Below, piece after piece: positions 48,082-60,513 of a stretch of DNA of 64,000 nucleotides. Origin of the DNA: Conchocele bisecta (Eukaryota > Mollusca > Bivalvia > Lucinida > Thyasiridae); assembly GCA_029237695.1 (NCBI GenBank), contig CM055272.1, positions 11,892,042 through 11,956,041 on the forward strand, written 5' to 3'. Position 1 is the stretch's first letter, and every line of letters starts with the position of its first letter. A model generated the notes under the pieces. The model did no database searches and had not been told where the DNA came from. It saw only the letters and a program-made list of their open reading frames with translations. The translations under genes were made by a program, and so were the position numbers.

Positions 48082-48112
48082 AGGGTCTTATGTACGTCCT
48101 CTTGTGATCCAG

Positions 48113-48209
48113 ATCGTGAGTGTGATGACAGCTCTGCAGTGACAGAGATCGTTCAGTCCCAATGTCACAATGACTTCAGCAGCCTCGCCTATGGTCCAGA
48201 CCAGTGCAG
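48113..48209 (+). CDS. Exon 9 (module 5, a-type)
   Basis: Acceptor CTCTTGTGATCCAG, donor AGTGCAG|GTAAAT. Phase 1 in, phase 2 out. Cys at REC, SQC and DQC. A nearer-looking acceptor at 48081-48083 would put a stop in frame, so the later AG was chosen because it alone restores phase 1. A foldback MITE ends only about 33 nt upstream. Confidence 0.76.
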
Positions 48210-48662
48210 GTAAATTGCTCAAGGGGCAGAAATAATTTGGGGGATCCGCTGTATTATGATAGGATGATGTCATTTATCACATGAAACTCTATGGTGTAAC
48301 CCATTTCATAAAAGTGATATGGGATATGAACGCATGTATCATCATACCAAGAGCTAAGTTGATTGGCTGATCACATCACCATAATTACATATTCGTAGTA
48401 TAACGTTGTGTTAAATGAACAAAATAAATATGTTCCAAATGTCATTCCTTATGCTGTGATCAAACAATAATGTTCTAAAGTTGATATCATATTTTAAGCA
48501 TGATTAAAAACATCAGTCACTCTGTAAAATTGCTACATTCGTTACATATTTTTGGCTTGTTTCATAAATCACAGATCAAATGGCAAGTTGTTGGGAGATG
48601 CGCTATATATCAAATTGTGTTGTACACCCTTTATGAAAACACAGTTTTTTAAATTCACAAAA

Positions 48663-48906
48663 TGTGGCTGTGACTGGAGAAATGGGGCTTATGGAATTTG
48701 TGTCCAGCGTAGCTGTAGCTACTGATCAATAGCACACTCCTTCAGTCTGATAACGATCTATATTGCTTGATAGAAGCATGACGGGTGTTTCATTGATGGA
48801 ATGACGAACAGTACAGATCCTGATCAGACTGTGCGGATGCACACACTGATCTGGGTCTGCACTGGTCACAAAACCCATAAACTCCATTTCTCAAGTCACA
48901 GCTACA
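48663..48906. mobile_element. P2 MITE, nearly full length
   Basis: GTGGCTGTGACTGGAGAAAT to CATTTCTCAAGTCACAGCTA. Confidence 0.72.
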
Positions 48907-49212
48907 AATATTTATGTAATTCCACTTACCGTAGTAATTTCAATTTTGTTGCACATTTCGTGCTAGATATTGATTCACTGGTATCAACAAATACCGAGAT
49001 TTATTTTCTGGTCTTCACTTCTCATTGAAAATATATCTTGTCACCTCCCATTTGAACCACCTGAAACAGTTCAACTGAGTTGTAACAACATATCAAAAAC
49101 ATAATCATGTGAAAAATAGCTTATCTGCATCAAGAAATGGTTAAGAGGATTTACAGTATACATGTCATGGATGCAGTTATATATTAATACTTATTCTTGT
49201 GTTTTCTTTCAG

Positions 49213-49391
49213 TGCATACAATGCCTTAGTTGACTGTATATTGAATACATTCCGTATGGAATATAACCGGGAATGTATGGAGTCTGAGCTGAGGAATAAA
49301 CTGCCCAGCATTGTGATACACGTGGCCGACATGCAGTGTAATGGCTGTCTCGCTGGCTTCCAGCCCGCGCAGTGTAACAGTGGCAGCCCCG
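49213..49391 (+). CDS. Exon 10 (module 5, b-type)
   Basis: Acceptor GTTTTCTTTCAG, donor CCCCG|GTAAGT; phase 2 in, phase 1 out. Longest b-type exon (179 nt). Contains ALVDCILNTFRMEYNREC, then Cys at MQC, NGC and AQC, giving two Cys more than other b exons. Ends SGSP plus a split codon that completes Asp with exon 11. Confidence 0.85.
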
Positions 49392-49988
49392 GTAAGTTTC
49401 ACCCTTCATGTGACTACGTCGGTTGTATAACTGCTCTCGCGTGTCATCACTCGAATGAACCCTATATTAATGGTGTAACATATTGGTACTGACTAGAGCC
49501 TTGTTGTCTCGCCCTCCTTGTGGCTAGTGTATATTGTCCTCACTTGCACCTGCCTGCCTGCCTTGACTGCCTGCATGCCTGCCCATGGAATTTCATCAAC
49601 TAAACATTTTTGGGGATGGTGAATTTTTTATTATTGATGAAAAAGTATGTACATGTACATTTAAATAGTTGTTGGATTTAATGTGTTTGATAGCCAAAAG
49701 TTTGTCGGTAGCAAAATGTGGAACACTACTACATACGAGTAAGAAGTTTTTAAGTGCAAAATTGAAATTTACAAAAACATTTAATTGTTCTGACAGCCGA
49801 TGTTGACAAATTGTTTGTGTATGTGTTCACATTTAATTATATGTCTGTCTGTAGAAAATGGTAGTATTCGAGAACCATGGTAACGTGAGATGCAAATTCA
49901 TAAAACATTATGCCCAAACAATTTCCAACATACATATGTTAATGAAATGAGACCCATTTGTTACCTACCTCCAAGTTATTGCCCTTTT

Positions 49989-50816
49989 TATACAACCGTT
50001 TTAAAAAAAAACGGTACTTATTATGTTTTACCACGGGGCGGGTGGGCTGGCGGCGGGCAGAAAAAGTGCATAGTTTGTGTACACAACTCCTCTGAAACCA
50101 TTCAGTCAATTGATCTTAAACTATACACACGTCTTCTACACATATTGAAGATGTGCACCTTGGTATTTTTATGTCGAGAAAAATATTTTTTAACCAAAAT
50201 ATCACCTTTTTAACTTAGCCATTTTTTCTACATTTTTCTTTGTAATTCTATATAGGGTACAGAGTCTGTGTACACAGCTCCTCTGAAACCGTTCAGTCAA
50301 TCAATCTGAAACTATACACACGTCTTCTACACATATTGAAGATGTACACCTTGGTGTTTTTATGCCGAAAAAATATTTTTAAACAAAAATATCACCTGTT
50401 TAACTTAGCCATTTTTTCTACATTTTTTTTTATACAATTCTATATAGGGTACATAGTACACAACTCCTCTGAAACCATTACGTCATTTGATCTGAAACTA
50501 TACAGACGTCTTCTATGCATATTGAAGATGTGCACCTTGGTGTTTTTATGCCGAAAATTTATTTTTTAACAAAAATATCACCTTTTAAACTTGGCCCTTT
50601 TTTTCCACATTTTTGTATCCAATTCTATATAATTTATACTTTAAACATCTGTACCTAAATTAGTATACCTGTTTAGCACAACGAGAAGAAGAAATAATGC
50701 TTGGGAGTTTCAAATTCTCATTAATGTTTCTTGCCTTGGTGACAGCTTCACATTTCTGCATCTCTCTGTCTGGCCCATCGTCGACGGTCGTATTTTGAGA
50801 CTTACGGCACTCTTGT
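49989..50816 (+). mobile_element. TATACAACCG hairpin-capped element with 183-bp units
   Basis: Start hairpin ACCGTTTTAAAAAAAAACGG. Three units with ACTCCTCTGAAACCATTC, GAAACTATACACACGTCTTC and TTGAAGATGTGCACCTTGG. Ends TTACGGCACTCTTGTT. Relatives at 53000-53340 and 53740-53950. Confidence 0.62.
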
Positions 50817-51122
50817 TAAGTTGTAAAATTCTGTTGTACCATTTATTTGTGATAAACAATAACATATGTTCATGAAAAAATTCCACATTTTCCTACACTT
50901 GCAGAAATGTAAATTTGGTGATCTGTGTTTGGGTGTCTCTGCGATGTTTTTCCATTTGTGCATCCATGTATTCATGCATCTGAAATCTGCATTCAAGTTT
51001 GTTTACAACACACCGCATATGGAAGGTCTTTGAGCCAATTCCCACCCTTAAATTAAGCTAAGTAGTAAAGTACAAGATTGTCTTGTCTTATACTGGCTTC
51101 TACAATGGTGTGTATTCAACAG

Positions 51123-51195
51123 ATGGCGTGTGCACCGATGAGACGAACATCAGCATGTACTCCGGAACCTGTGGTACAAATACAGACTCCTGCAA
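51123..51195 (+). CDS. Exon 11 (module 6, a-type)
   Basis: Acceptor GTATTCAACAG, donor CTGCAA|GTAAGT. Phase 1 in, phase 2 out, 73 nt like exon 7. Cys at GVC, GTC and DSC; sequon NIS. A MITE with 18-bp terminal repeats begins about 19 nt after the donor. Confidence 0.78.
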
Positions 51196-51214
51196 GTAAG
51201 TCTGAGATAGAGAA

Positions 51215-51729
51215 AATACCAGGCTAGTGTCTTTGGGTATAAAGTTTATCCGACGAGGCTAGGAAACACGTTGGAATTCCGAGGCTTGACGAGGAATTTC
51301 TACCATTACCGAGCCGACACTAATAAACATGATATCAACAGACACCAGAGCTCCAGATAAGCTTTGTGTCTAATGCGTACTATACCCCCTGATTTCAATT
51401 CAAAATCATTGCGTATTTTTCTTTTGCAAATGGATTATTGATTTTCTTCATTATTAAATACGGAACAAAGGATTAAAAAAAAAAAAAAAAATTAAACATT
51501 CACTTATTTGAGTTGCAAAAATTTGCTTTTTGCAGCTCAACTAAGTCAATTTTCAACTTTATGACAGTATTTTCACTACTCAATTTGAAAATCAATGCGT
51601 ATTTTCACATTGCTGTGCGTATTTTGTACTCCCACTTTTGATAATCAGTGCGTATTCAAATAAAATAATTGCGTAAAATATGCCAATACGCACCTTATCT
51701 GGAGCTCTGACAGACACTAGCCTGGTATT
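51215..51729. mobile_element. MITE with 18-bp perfect terminal repeats, hosting a hAT MITE
   Basis: AATACCAGGCTAGTGTCT and its reverse complement are the ends. Fragments of the same family lie at about 19175-19300 (before exon 2) and 19600-19710. Starts 19 nt after exon 11. Confidence 0.72.
51346..51709. mobile_element. Nested hAT-like MITE, 8-bp target duplication
   Basis: CAGAGCTCCAGATAAG ends. ACAGACAC flanks both sides (51338-51345 and 51710-51717). 364 bp, same family as 527-920. Confidence 0.82.
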
Positions 51730-52089
51730 CTATTTATCAGATAATGTTTTATGCTACTTGTAGCCCATGGTCAAATAGTAAATAGTTTTTGTTGAAAAGA
51801 ACACAGATTTGTTTGTGTTGCGTACACTGACGTCGTTCGGTAACATCATTTAATGATGTTTGATCAATGAAATGTGAGTTTTCAATTTGTTGTAATCCAG
51901 ATATACGTATCCGTTCAATGTCTGATACGACATTATGTTATCAGTCACTACATATTTGGCCGATTTTGCAATACAAAGCTCATTCCCTGATAAATGTCTC
52001 GCATCTTGTTTATACGTTAGTGTTATGAGATCAAGTATAGTATCCGACACTATTTAGTATGACCAGTGTGCCCTACTCAAGACAGACAG

Positions 52090-52395
52090 TAGCCGATTTC
52101 ATCAAAATTGCAAAGTATACTTTCCTAGCAAAGTATACTTTGAGGGAGCAATCATTGATTTTTCCGAAATGCATTATTTCATGCAGAACTAACGATTGCA
52201 TATATTTGATGATTAAAACTATGCAGAATTATTATACTGAATTTATTACATTATCACAGCCAAAATTGGCTGTGATAATGTAATAAATTCAGTATAATAA
52301 AAATTAATAAATTTATTCTAAAATTGAAAATTTCTCCCTCAAAGTATACTTTGCTAGGAAAGTATACTTTGCAATGTTGATGAAATAGGCTATCC
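52090..52395. mobile_element. P3 MITE, intact palindrome
   Basis: Ends TAGCCGATTTCATCAAAATT and ATGTTGATGAAATAGGCTA. The central stem TATACTGAATTTATTACATT is followed by TATCACAGCC. Nearly full-length inverted repeat. Confidence 0.78.
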
Positions 52396-52845
52396 ATGCT
52401 TTCACTGTATAGCCCATCATTCTGTGGCCCCCATACGTCAACGTCAATTTGTCAACGTCAAATGATTCAAGTTTGTCTTAAAGTTTTTAAGTCCCTGTTA
52501 TTTCTCAACAATTATTTTGATTGACTTAAAATGTTGTGTGTGTTCATTTTCATTTTTATGCCCCACCACGATAGTGGAGGGGGCATTTAGTGTTAGCCTT
52601 GTCCGGCCGTCTGTCCCGTGCCGACCGTCACCAACCTTGTGACTTGTAAAACTTTTAAACTGTAATAGCTACAGACCTGAAACTCTGTATGTAGCTTCCT
52701 TATGATGAGCAGATGCGCAAAGTTTATTTCAATTTTTGATTCGACCCCCAGTCATGGATTGTTGCTTTAGCAGAGGCGCGACTATAGTCAGCGCTTTTTC
52801 CGTTGTCCGCGTTGTCCGCGTCGTTGCCCAAGTTGTCCAGTTTTT

Positions 52846-52999
52846 GTCGCGCCTGCTTTAGCAGAGGCGCGACTATAGTCGGCGCTTTTTCCGTCGTCGT
52901 TGTTTTCCGCGTCGTCCGTTTTTTTTGTAAGGCAAATGCGTTAAAGTTATTGTCAAATGCCTCGGCAGGCGCTCTACCGCTTCCATGGCGGAATTCTTG
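52846..52999 (+). mobile_element. Minimal GTCGCGCC hairpin-capped element
   Basis: GTCGCGCCTGCTTTAGCAGA at the start, GGCGGAATTCTTGTT at the end, 154 bp, with only a fragment of the GCGTTAAAGTTATTG unit between. Confidence 0.72.
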
Positions 53000-53341
53000 T
53001 TTCTACACCTTTGCATACACTTTCTGTCAATGGACATGATGGATCTGAAGCTTTCCACATTTCTACTGCACATATTGAACATGTGCACCATGGTGATTTT
53101 ATAGAGAAACAATATTTTTTCACAAAAATACGGCCTTTTCAACTTAACATTTTTCTGCACTTTTGTTTACTATTCGTATATAGGGTATAGTTTGTGTAAT
53201 CCACTCCCCTGACATCTTTCTGCCGGTCAATCGATCTGAAAGTTTACACATGTCTTCTGTACATATTGAACATGTGCACCATGGTATTTTTATAGCTAAA
53301 GATTATTTTTCATGTAAATTGCCTTTTTTTTCTTAATTTTT

Positions 53342-53725
53342 ATGCCTCTCCAGTGGAGGGGGCATTTAGTAATGTCCTTCCGTCCGTCCGTCACCAACCT
53401 TGTAACTTGTGAACATTTAAACCATACTAGCTACAGACCTGAAACTTGGTATGTAGCTTCCTTATGATGAGTAGATGCGCAACGTTTATTTTGATTCTTT
53501 ATTTGACCCCCGAATGATGGATTATCTCCCACTTTTCGACTTAGAATTTTCCAAACTTTCATAAAACTTTAAACTGTACTAGCTACAGGCCTGAAACTTG
53601 GTTTGTAGCTTCATTATGATGAGTAGATGTGCTAAGTTTATTTTTATTTTTTATTTTGACCCCTGGGTCGTTTACTATCAAAGCGATATGTGGGGCATCC
53701 GTGTTCTATGAACACATTTTCTAGT
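53342..53725 (+). mobile_element. ATGCCTCTCC hairpin-capped element
   Basis: Start hairpin ATGCCTCTCCAGTGGAGGGG. End GGGGCAT, hairpin GTGTTCTATGAACAC, then TTCTAGTT. Two CTGAAACTTGGTATGTAGC units inside. It sits within an array of the 49989 family. Confidence 0.68.
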
Positions 53726-54125
53726 TGCGTATAATCCTGTACAGGTTATAGAGCTTGTGACTCCTCTGTGAACTTTTTGTCAATCGATCTGAATGTCTTC
53801 TACATATATTGAGCATGATGGTCTTTTTCTGAGGAAAAATATTTTTTTCACAAAAAATACTGCCTTTTCAACATTTTCAGCCATTTTGCGACTCTTTTGC
53901 ATACAATCCTGTATATGGTATATAGTTTGACGGACTTCTTCTTGTTAGAAATATTGAACAGGAGAATCGGCAGTGCCCTATAGGTTTCGCCCTGTCTGTC
54001 CATCTGTCTGTCGTGCAGACATGCATTACTTAGTAATGAAACATCCTTCCACATTAATACAGTTACCCTCGCTACTGATTGTATGTCCATCCGTCTGTCT
54101 GTTTAATTCATGGGAGAGACATATT

Positions 54126-55850
54126 GGTTTTGGCTTGGTTGTCCGTCTGTCCATCCGGGCAGTCCGTCTGTCCATCCGGACGAACTTACATTTCGGACCT
54201 TAGGGGGTACTTGCTATATAAAAGATCAAAGGAAATACCCCGTAAGACACAATAGGCTTACGGGGTACGGATTAAGTTCCATTGTGTTCTAACCCTAACC
54301 CATTGTCTTAGACCGTGCCCCCTACCCCATAAGTACCCTAATGTGTGCCCGGGCAAACGAGAGGGCACTTGTTGGGTAAATGCTCTGTTTGCTGGGCAAG
54401 CTTTTTAGGGGTCTTATTGGGTAGGGTTAGGGTTAGTGTTGGGTATTTTTTATACAGTAAAATCCCAACAAGTATCCATTCGTAGGAACGTCCGTCCGTC
54501 CGTCCGTCTGTCCGTCCGGGCTAACATTGGGGGTTTAGGGGCTAGGGGGAGGAGCCTAAGACAATAGAATACAATAAATTTATTCCGTTAGCCCTAAACC
54601 AATTGTAGTTTAGGGGCTATTCCTTTGATCTTTTAAAGAACAAATAGCCCATAAACCCAAAATGTACGTCCGGCCGTCCGTCCGTCCGTCCGGGCACACA
54701 TTAGGGTATTTATGTGGTTAGCCCCACAGGGTTATGGACTTAGTAAAGGATAGGGTTGGTTACAAGTAGCCACCTAAAAAATCGTTTTATGTGGCTAAAA
54801 ATTGTTTTATGTGGCTGATATTTAACATGTGATAAGCCGCATAAGTATCCATTTGTAAGAACATCCGTCCGCCCGTCCGTCCGGGCACACATTAGGGTAC
54901 TTATGTGGCTAGCCCCACAGGGTTATGGACTTGTTAAAGGATAGGGTTGGTTACAATTAGCCACCTAAAAAATCGTTTTATGTGGCTAAAAATGGTTTTA
55001 TGTGGCTAATATTTAACATGTGATAAGCCACATAAGTACCCTAATGTAAGAACGTCTGTCCGTCCGTCCGGGCACACATTAGGGTACTCATGTGGCTAGC
55101 CCCACAGGGTTATGGACTTGGTAAAGGATAGGGTTGGTTACAATTAGCCACCTAAAATATCCTTTTATGTGGCTAAAAATCGTTTTATGTGGCTAATATT
55201 TAACATGTGATAAGCCACATAAGTATAGTACTGTAAGAACATCCGTCCGTCCGTCCGTCCGTCCGTCCGTCCGGGCCAACATCGGGGGTTTAGGAGCTTA
55301 GGGTAAGGGTTAGTAACAAAGGATTCCTTTGTTATAGTCGGTAAGCTCCTAATTCTATTGATCTTTAGGAGCTAATACTTTGATCTTTTAAAGAACAAAT
55401 AGCTCATAACTCTCAAATGTTTGAACGTCCGTCCGTCCGTCCGTCCGTCCGTCCGGGCAGACATTCGGGTACTTATGTGGCTAGCCCCACAGGGTTATGG
55501 ACTTGTTAAAGGATAGGGTTGGTTACAATTAGCCACCTAAAACATCGTTTTATGTGGCTAAAAATGGTTTTATGTGGCTAATATTTAACATGCGATAAGC
55601 CACATAGTTACCTGAAAGTAAAGACGTCCGTCCGTCCGTCCGTCCGTCCGGGCCAACATCGGGGGTTTAGGAGTTAGGGTAAGGGTTAGTAACCTTTGAT
55701 CTCTTTGATATTGTCGGTGCCTCATAAATTTAGGAGCTAACTCTTTGATATTTAGGAGCTAACCCTTTGATCTTTTATATAGCGGTGCCTCATAACTCTC
55801 AAATGTTTGAACGTCTGTCCGCCCGCCCGCCCGCCCGCGCCCGCCCGCCG
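54126..55850. repeat. (GTCC)n-separated palindromic modules A-D
   Basis: At least seven modules of 145-180 bp are separated by runs of GTCC: A (about 54180-54355, inverted copy of 12288-12440), B (54516-54665), C (54700, 54890, 55075 and 55465) and D (55274 and 55658). Most begin ACATTAGGG or ACATCGGGG and end near AATGT. C modules fold through TACTTATGTGGCTA and TAGCCACATAAGTA. Confidence 0.75.
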
Positions 55851-55991
55851 CCCGTATTGTTTATTTTTTTGAAACTTTTTTTCAAGAGTTTCTCAAATAG
55901 GGGCCCTAAGTGCGTTGACAAACCACATTTTCTAGTTTCAGTTGTGAGTGTTAAAACAAAGAATAACCTTACATGTTTTGCTGGCTTACAG

Positions 55992-56125
55992 AGCGCTGAA
56001 CGACATGGTGGATTGTGTTCATGCTATGATGGGAATAGCCTATCACCAAGAACGGTGTAATCGTACCGACATCTATAACACCGTTTTGTCCACATCGACC
56101 AACGTAAATCTTTTCGGCTGCCAAA
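55992..56125 (+). CDS. Exon 12 (module 6, b-type)
   Basis: Acceptor GCTGGCTTACAG, donor GCCAAA|GTAAGT. Phase 2 in, phase 1 out. Contains ALNDMVDCVHAMMG, then ERC with sequon NRT, and ends FGCQ. Followed within about 80 nt by the 63-bp minisatellite. Confidence 0.82.
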
Positions 56126-56202
56126 GTAAGTATATAGTTGTAGTATCTGGTAGGTAGCGGCACATTGACTAATTACACACTGATTGACAACAAATTTTTA
56201 CT

Positions 56203-59200
56203 GATACGGTGAATTATGGTCAATCCATAATAAACAAACAACTTGCTGTATTAGGCATTGCCACTGATACGGTGTATCATAGCCAATCCATAGTAAACAA
56301 ACATTTGCTGTATTAGGCATTATCACTGGTACGGTGTATCATGGCCAATCCATAGTAAACAAACAACTTGCTGTATTAGGCATTGCCACTGATACAGTGT
56401 ATCATGGTCAATCCATAGTAAACAAACAACTTGCTGTATTAGGCATTGCCACTGATACGGTGTATCATAGCAATCATATTAAAATGCCACTGATACATAG
56501 CCAATCCATATTAAAGAAACAACTTGCTGTATTAGGCATTTCCACTGGGGTGTATCATGGCCAATCCATAGTAAGCAAACAACTTGCTGTATTAGGCATT
56601 GTTACTGATACGGTGTATCATGGCCAATCCATAGTAAACAAACAACTTGCTGTATTAGGCATTGTTACTGATACGGTGTATCATGGCCAATACATAGTAA
56701 ACAAACAACTTGCTGTATTAGGCATTGTTACTGATATGGTGTATCATGGCCAATCCATAGTAAACAAACAACTTGCTGTATTAGGCATTGTTACTGATAC
56801 GGTGTATCATGGCCAATCCATAGTAAAGAAACAACTTGTTGTATTAGGCATTTCCACTGGTACGGTGTATCATGGCCAATCCATAGTAAACAAACAACTT
56901 GCTGTATTATGCATTGTTACTGATACGGTGTATCATGGTCAATCCATAGTAAACAAACAACTTGCTGTATTAGACATCGTTACTGATATGGTGTATCATG
57001 GCCAATCCATAGTAAACAAACAACTTGCTGTATTAGGCATTGCCACTGAAAAGGTGTATCATGGACAATCCATAGTAAACAAACAACTTGCTGTGTTAGG
57101 CATTGTTACTGATTAAGTGTATCATGGCCAATCCATAGTAAACAAACAAGTTGCTGTATGAGGCATTGCCACTGATACGGTGTATCATAGCCAATCATTA
57201 GTAAACAAACAACTTGCTGTATTAGGCATTTCCACTGGTACGGTGTATCATGGCCAATCCATAGTAAGCAAACAACTTGCTGTATTAGGCATTTCCATAG
57301 TAAACGGTGTATCATGGTCAATCCATAGTAAACAAACAACTTGCTGTATTAGGCATTGTTACTGATACGGTGTATCATGGCCAATCCATAGTAAACAAAC
57401 AACTTGCGGTATTAGACATTTCCATAGTAAACGGTGTATCATGGCCAATCCATAGTAAACAAACAACTTGCGGTATTAGGCATTGTTACTGATACGGTGT
57501 ATCATGGCCAATCCATAGTAAACAAACAACTTGCTGTATTAGACATCGTTACTGATATGGTGTATCATGGCCAATCCATAGTAAACAAACAACTTGCTGT
57601 ATTAGACATCGTTACTGATATGGTGTATCATGGTCAATCCATAGTAAACAAACAACTTGCGGTATTAGGCATTGTTACTGATACGGTGTATCATGGCCAA
57701 TCCATAGTAAACAAACAACTTGCTGTATTAGGCATTGTTACTGATACCCTGTATCATGGCCAATCCATAGTAAACAAACAACTTGCGGTATTAGGCATTT
57801 CCATAGTAAACGGTGTATCATGGCCAATCCATAGTAAACAAACAACTTGCGGTATTAGGCATTGTTACTGATACGGTGTATCATGGCCAATCCATAGTAA
57901 ACAAACAACTTGCTGTATTAGACATAGTTACTGATATGGTGTATCATGGCCAATCCATAGTAAACAAACAACTTGCTGTATTAGACATCGTTACTGATAT
58001 GGTGTATCATGGTCAATCCATAGTAAACAAACAACTTGCTGTATTAGGCATTGTTACTGATATGGTGTATCATGGCCAATCCATAGTAAACAAACAACTT
58101 GCTGTATTAGGCATTGTTACTGATACGGTGTATCATGGCCAATCCATAGTAAACAAACAACTTGCTGTATTAGGCATTGTTACTGATATGGTGTATCATG
58201 GCCAATCCATAGTAAACAAACAACTTGCTGTATTAGGCATTGTTACTGATAACGGTGTATCATGGTCAATCCATAGTAAACAAACAACTTGCTGTATTAG
58301 GCATTGTTACTGATACGGTGTATCATGGCCAATCCATAGTAAACAAACAACTTGCTGTATTAGGCATTGTTACTGATACCCTGTATCATGGCCAATCCAT
58401 AGTAAACAAACAACTTGCTGTATTAGGCATTTCCATAGTAAACGGTGTATCATGGCCAATCCATAGTAAACAAACAACTTGCGGTATTAGGCATTGTTAC
58501 TGATACGGTGTATCATGGTCAATCCATAGTAAACAAACAACTTGCTGTATTAGGCATTGTTACTGATACCCTGTATCATGGCCAATCCATAGTAAACAAA
58601 CAACTTGCTGTATTAGGCATTTCCATAGTAAACGGTGTATCATGGCAAATCCATAGTAAACAAACAACTTGCGGTATTAGGCATTGTTACTGATACGGTG
58701 TATCATGGTCAATCCATAGTAAACAAACAACTTGCTGTATTAGACATCGTTACTGATACCCTGTATCATGGCCAATCCATAGTAAACAAACAACTTGCTG
58801 TATTAGGCATTGTTACTGCTATGGTGTACATGGCCAATCTATAGTAAACAAACAACTTGCGGTATTAGGCATTTCCATAGTAAACGGTGTATCATGGCCA
58901 ATCCATAGTAAACAAACAACTTGCGGTATTAGGCATTTCCATAGTAAACGGTGTATCATGGCCAATCCATAGTAAACAAACAACTTGCGGTATTAGGCAT
59001 TGTTACTGATACGGTGTATCATGGCCAATCCATAGTAAACAAACAACTTGCTGTATTAGGCATTGTTACTGATACGGTGTATCATGGCCAATCCATAGTA
59101 AACAAACACTTGCTGTATTAGGCATTGATTACTGATACGGTGTATCATGGCCAATCCATAGTAAACAAACAACTTGCTGTATTAGGCATTGTTACTGATA

Positions 59201-60330
59201 CCCTGTATCATGGCCAATCCATAGTAAACAAACAACTTGCTGTATTAGGCATTGTTACTGATACGGTGTATCATGGCCAATCCATAGTAAACAAACAACT
59301 TGCTGTATTAGGGCATTGTTACTGATGTGGTGACATGGCCAATCCATAGTAAACAAACAACTTGCTGTATTAGGCATTGTTACTGATATGGTGTACATGG
59401 CCAATCCATAGTAAACAAACAACTTGCTGTATTAGGCATTGTTACTGATATGGTGTACATGGCCAATCCATAGTAAACAAACAACTTGCTGTATTAGGCA
59501 TTGTTACTGATATTGGTGTACATGGCCAATCCATAGTAAACAAACAACTTGCTGTATTAGGCATTGTTACTGATATGGTGTACATGGCCAATCCATAGTA
59601 AACAAACAACTTGCTGTATTAGGCATTGTTACTGATATGGTGTATCATGGTCAATCCATAGTAAACAAACAACTTGCGGTATTAGGCATTGTTACTGATA
59701 TGGTGTACATGGCCAATCCATAGTAAACAAACAACTTGCTGTATTAGGCATTGTTACTGATACGGTGTATCATGGCCAATCCATAGTAAACAAACAACTT
59801 GCTGTATTAGGCATTGTTACTGATACCCTGTATCATGGCCAATCCATAGTAAACAAACAACTTGCTGTATTAGGCATTGTTACTGATACGGTGTATCATG
59901 GCCAATCCATAGTAAACAAACAACTTGCTGTATTAGGCATTGTTACTGATACCCTGTATCATGGCCAATCCATAGTAAACAAACAACTTGCTGTATTAGG
60001 CATTGTTACTGATATGGTGTATCATGGCCAATCCATAGTAAACAAACAACTTGCTGTATTAGGCATTGTTACTGATACCCCCCTGTATCATGGCCAATCC
60101 ATAGTAAACAAAACAACTTGCTGTATTAGGCATTGTTACTGATACCCTGTATCATGGCCAATCCATAGTAAACAAACAACTTGCTGTATTAGGCAATTGT
60201 TACTGATATGGTGTATCATGGCCAATCCATAGTAAACAAACAACTTGCTGTATTAGGCATTGTTACTGCTATGGTGTACATGGCCATTCTATAGTAAACA
60301 AACAACTTGCTGTATTATGTATTATGTGTT
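56203..60330 (+). repeat. 63-bp minisatellite
   Basis: About 65 units of GTGTATCATGGCCAATCCAT, AGTAAACAAACAACTTGCTG and TATTAGGCATTGTTACTGAT. A 64-bp variant carries TTTCCATAGTAAACG instead of TGTTACTGATACG and recurs at irregular intervals. Because 63 is divisible by 3, frames of up to 260 codons stay open; these are not genes. Lies in intron 12. Confidence 0.9.
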
Positions 60331-60412
60331 ATGCAAAATATATCGCACATTAACGTTAGCTTGAAGATAAAATATGGCCTTTTGTAAATCTTGTTGTGCC
60401 TGTCTATTTCAG

Positions 60413-60513
60413 CCTATTATGTAGTGTATGAGAAGGACACTGAGTGTACCGATGGTTTACGGCAGCACGACAGCCCAGAACAGCTGCAGTTGTGGCACTA
60501 TGTAAAGCAACAG
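60413..60513 (+). CDS. Exon 13 (start of divergent module 7)
   Basis: Acceptor CTGTCTATTTCAG, donor CAACAG|GTAGGT. Enters in phase 1 like an a exon but leaves in phase 0, breaking the 1-2-1 rule. Only one Cys (TEC) is present. It encodes YYVVYEKDTECTDG and then a Gln-rich stretch. This probably marks the end of the tandem-domain region, or a degenerate last module. Confidence 0.65.

Noticed and set aside
48081..48112. Earlier acceptor for exon 9 at 48083
   Set aside because: In phase 1 it leads to a stop within 20 codons; the acceptor at 48111-48112 keeps the frame and the Cys pattern.
54420..54445. TAGGGTTAGGG as an internal telomere repeat
   Set aside because: Only about two copies, within a palindromic module whose own sequence contains GGGTTAG.
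56334..58693. Long open frames of 21-residue repeats
   Set aside because: They come from the 63-bp minisatellite (period divisible by 3) lying between two mapped exons; frames break wherever a 64-bp unit occurs.
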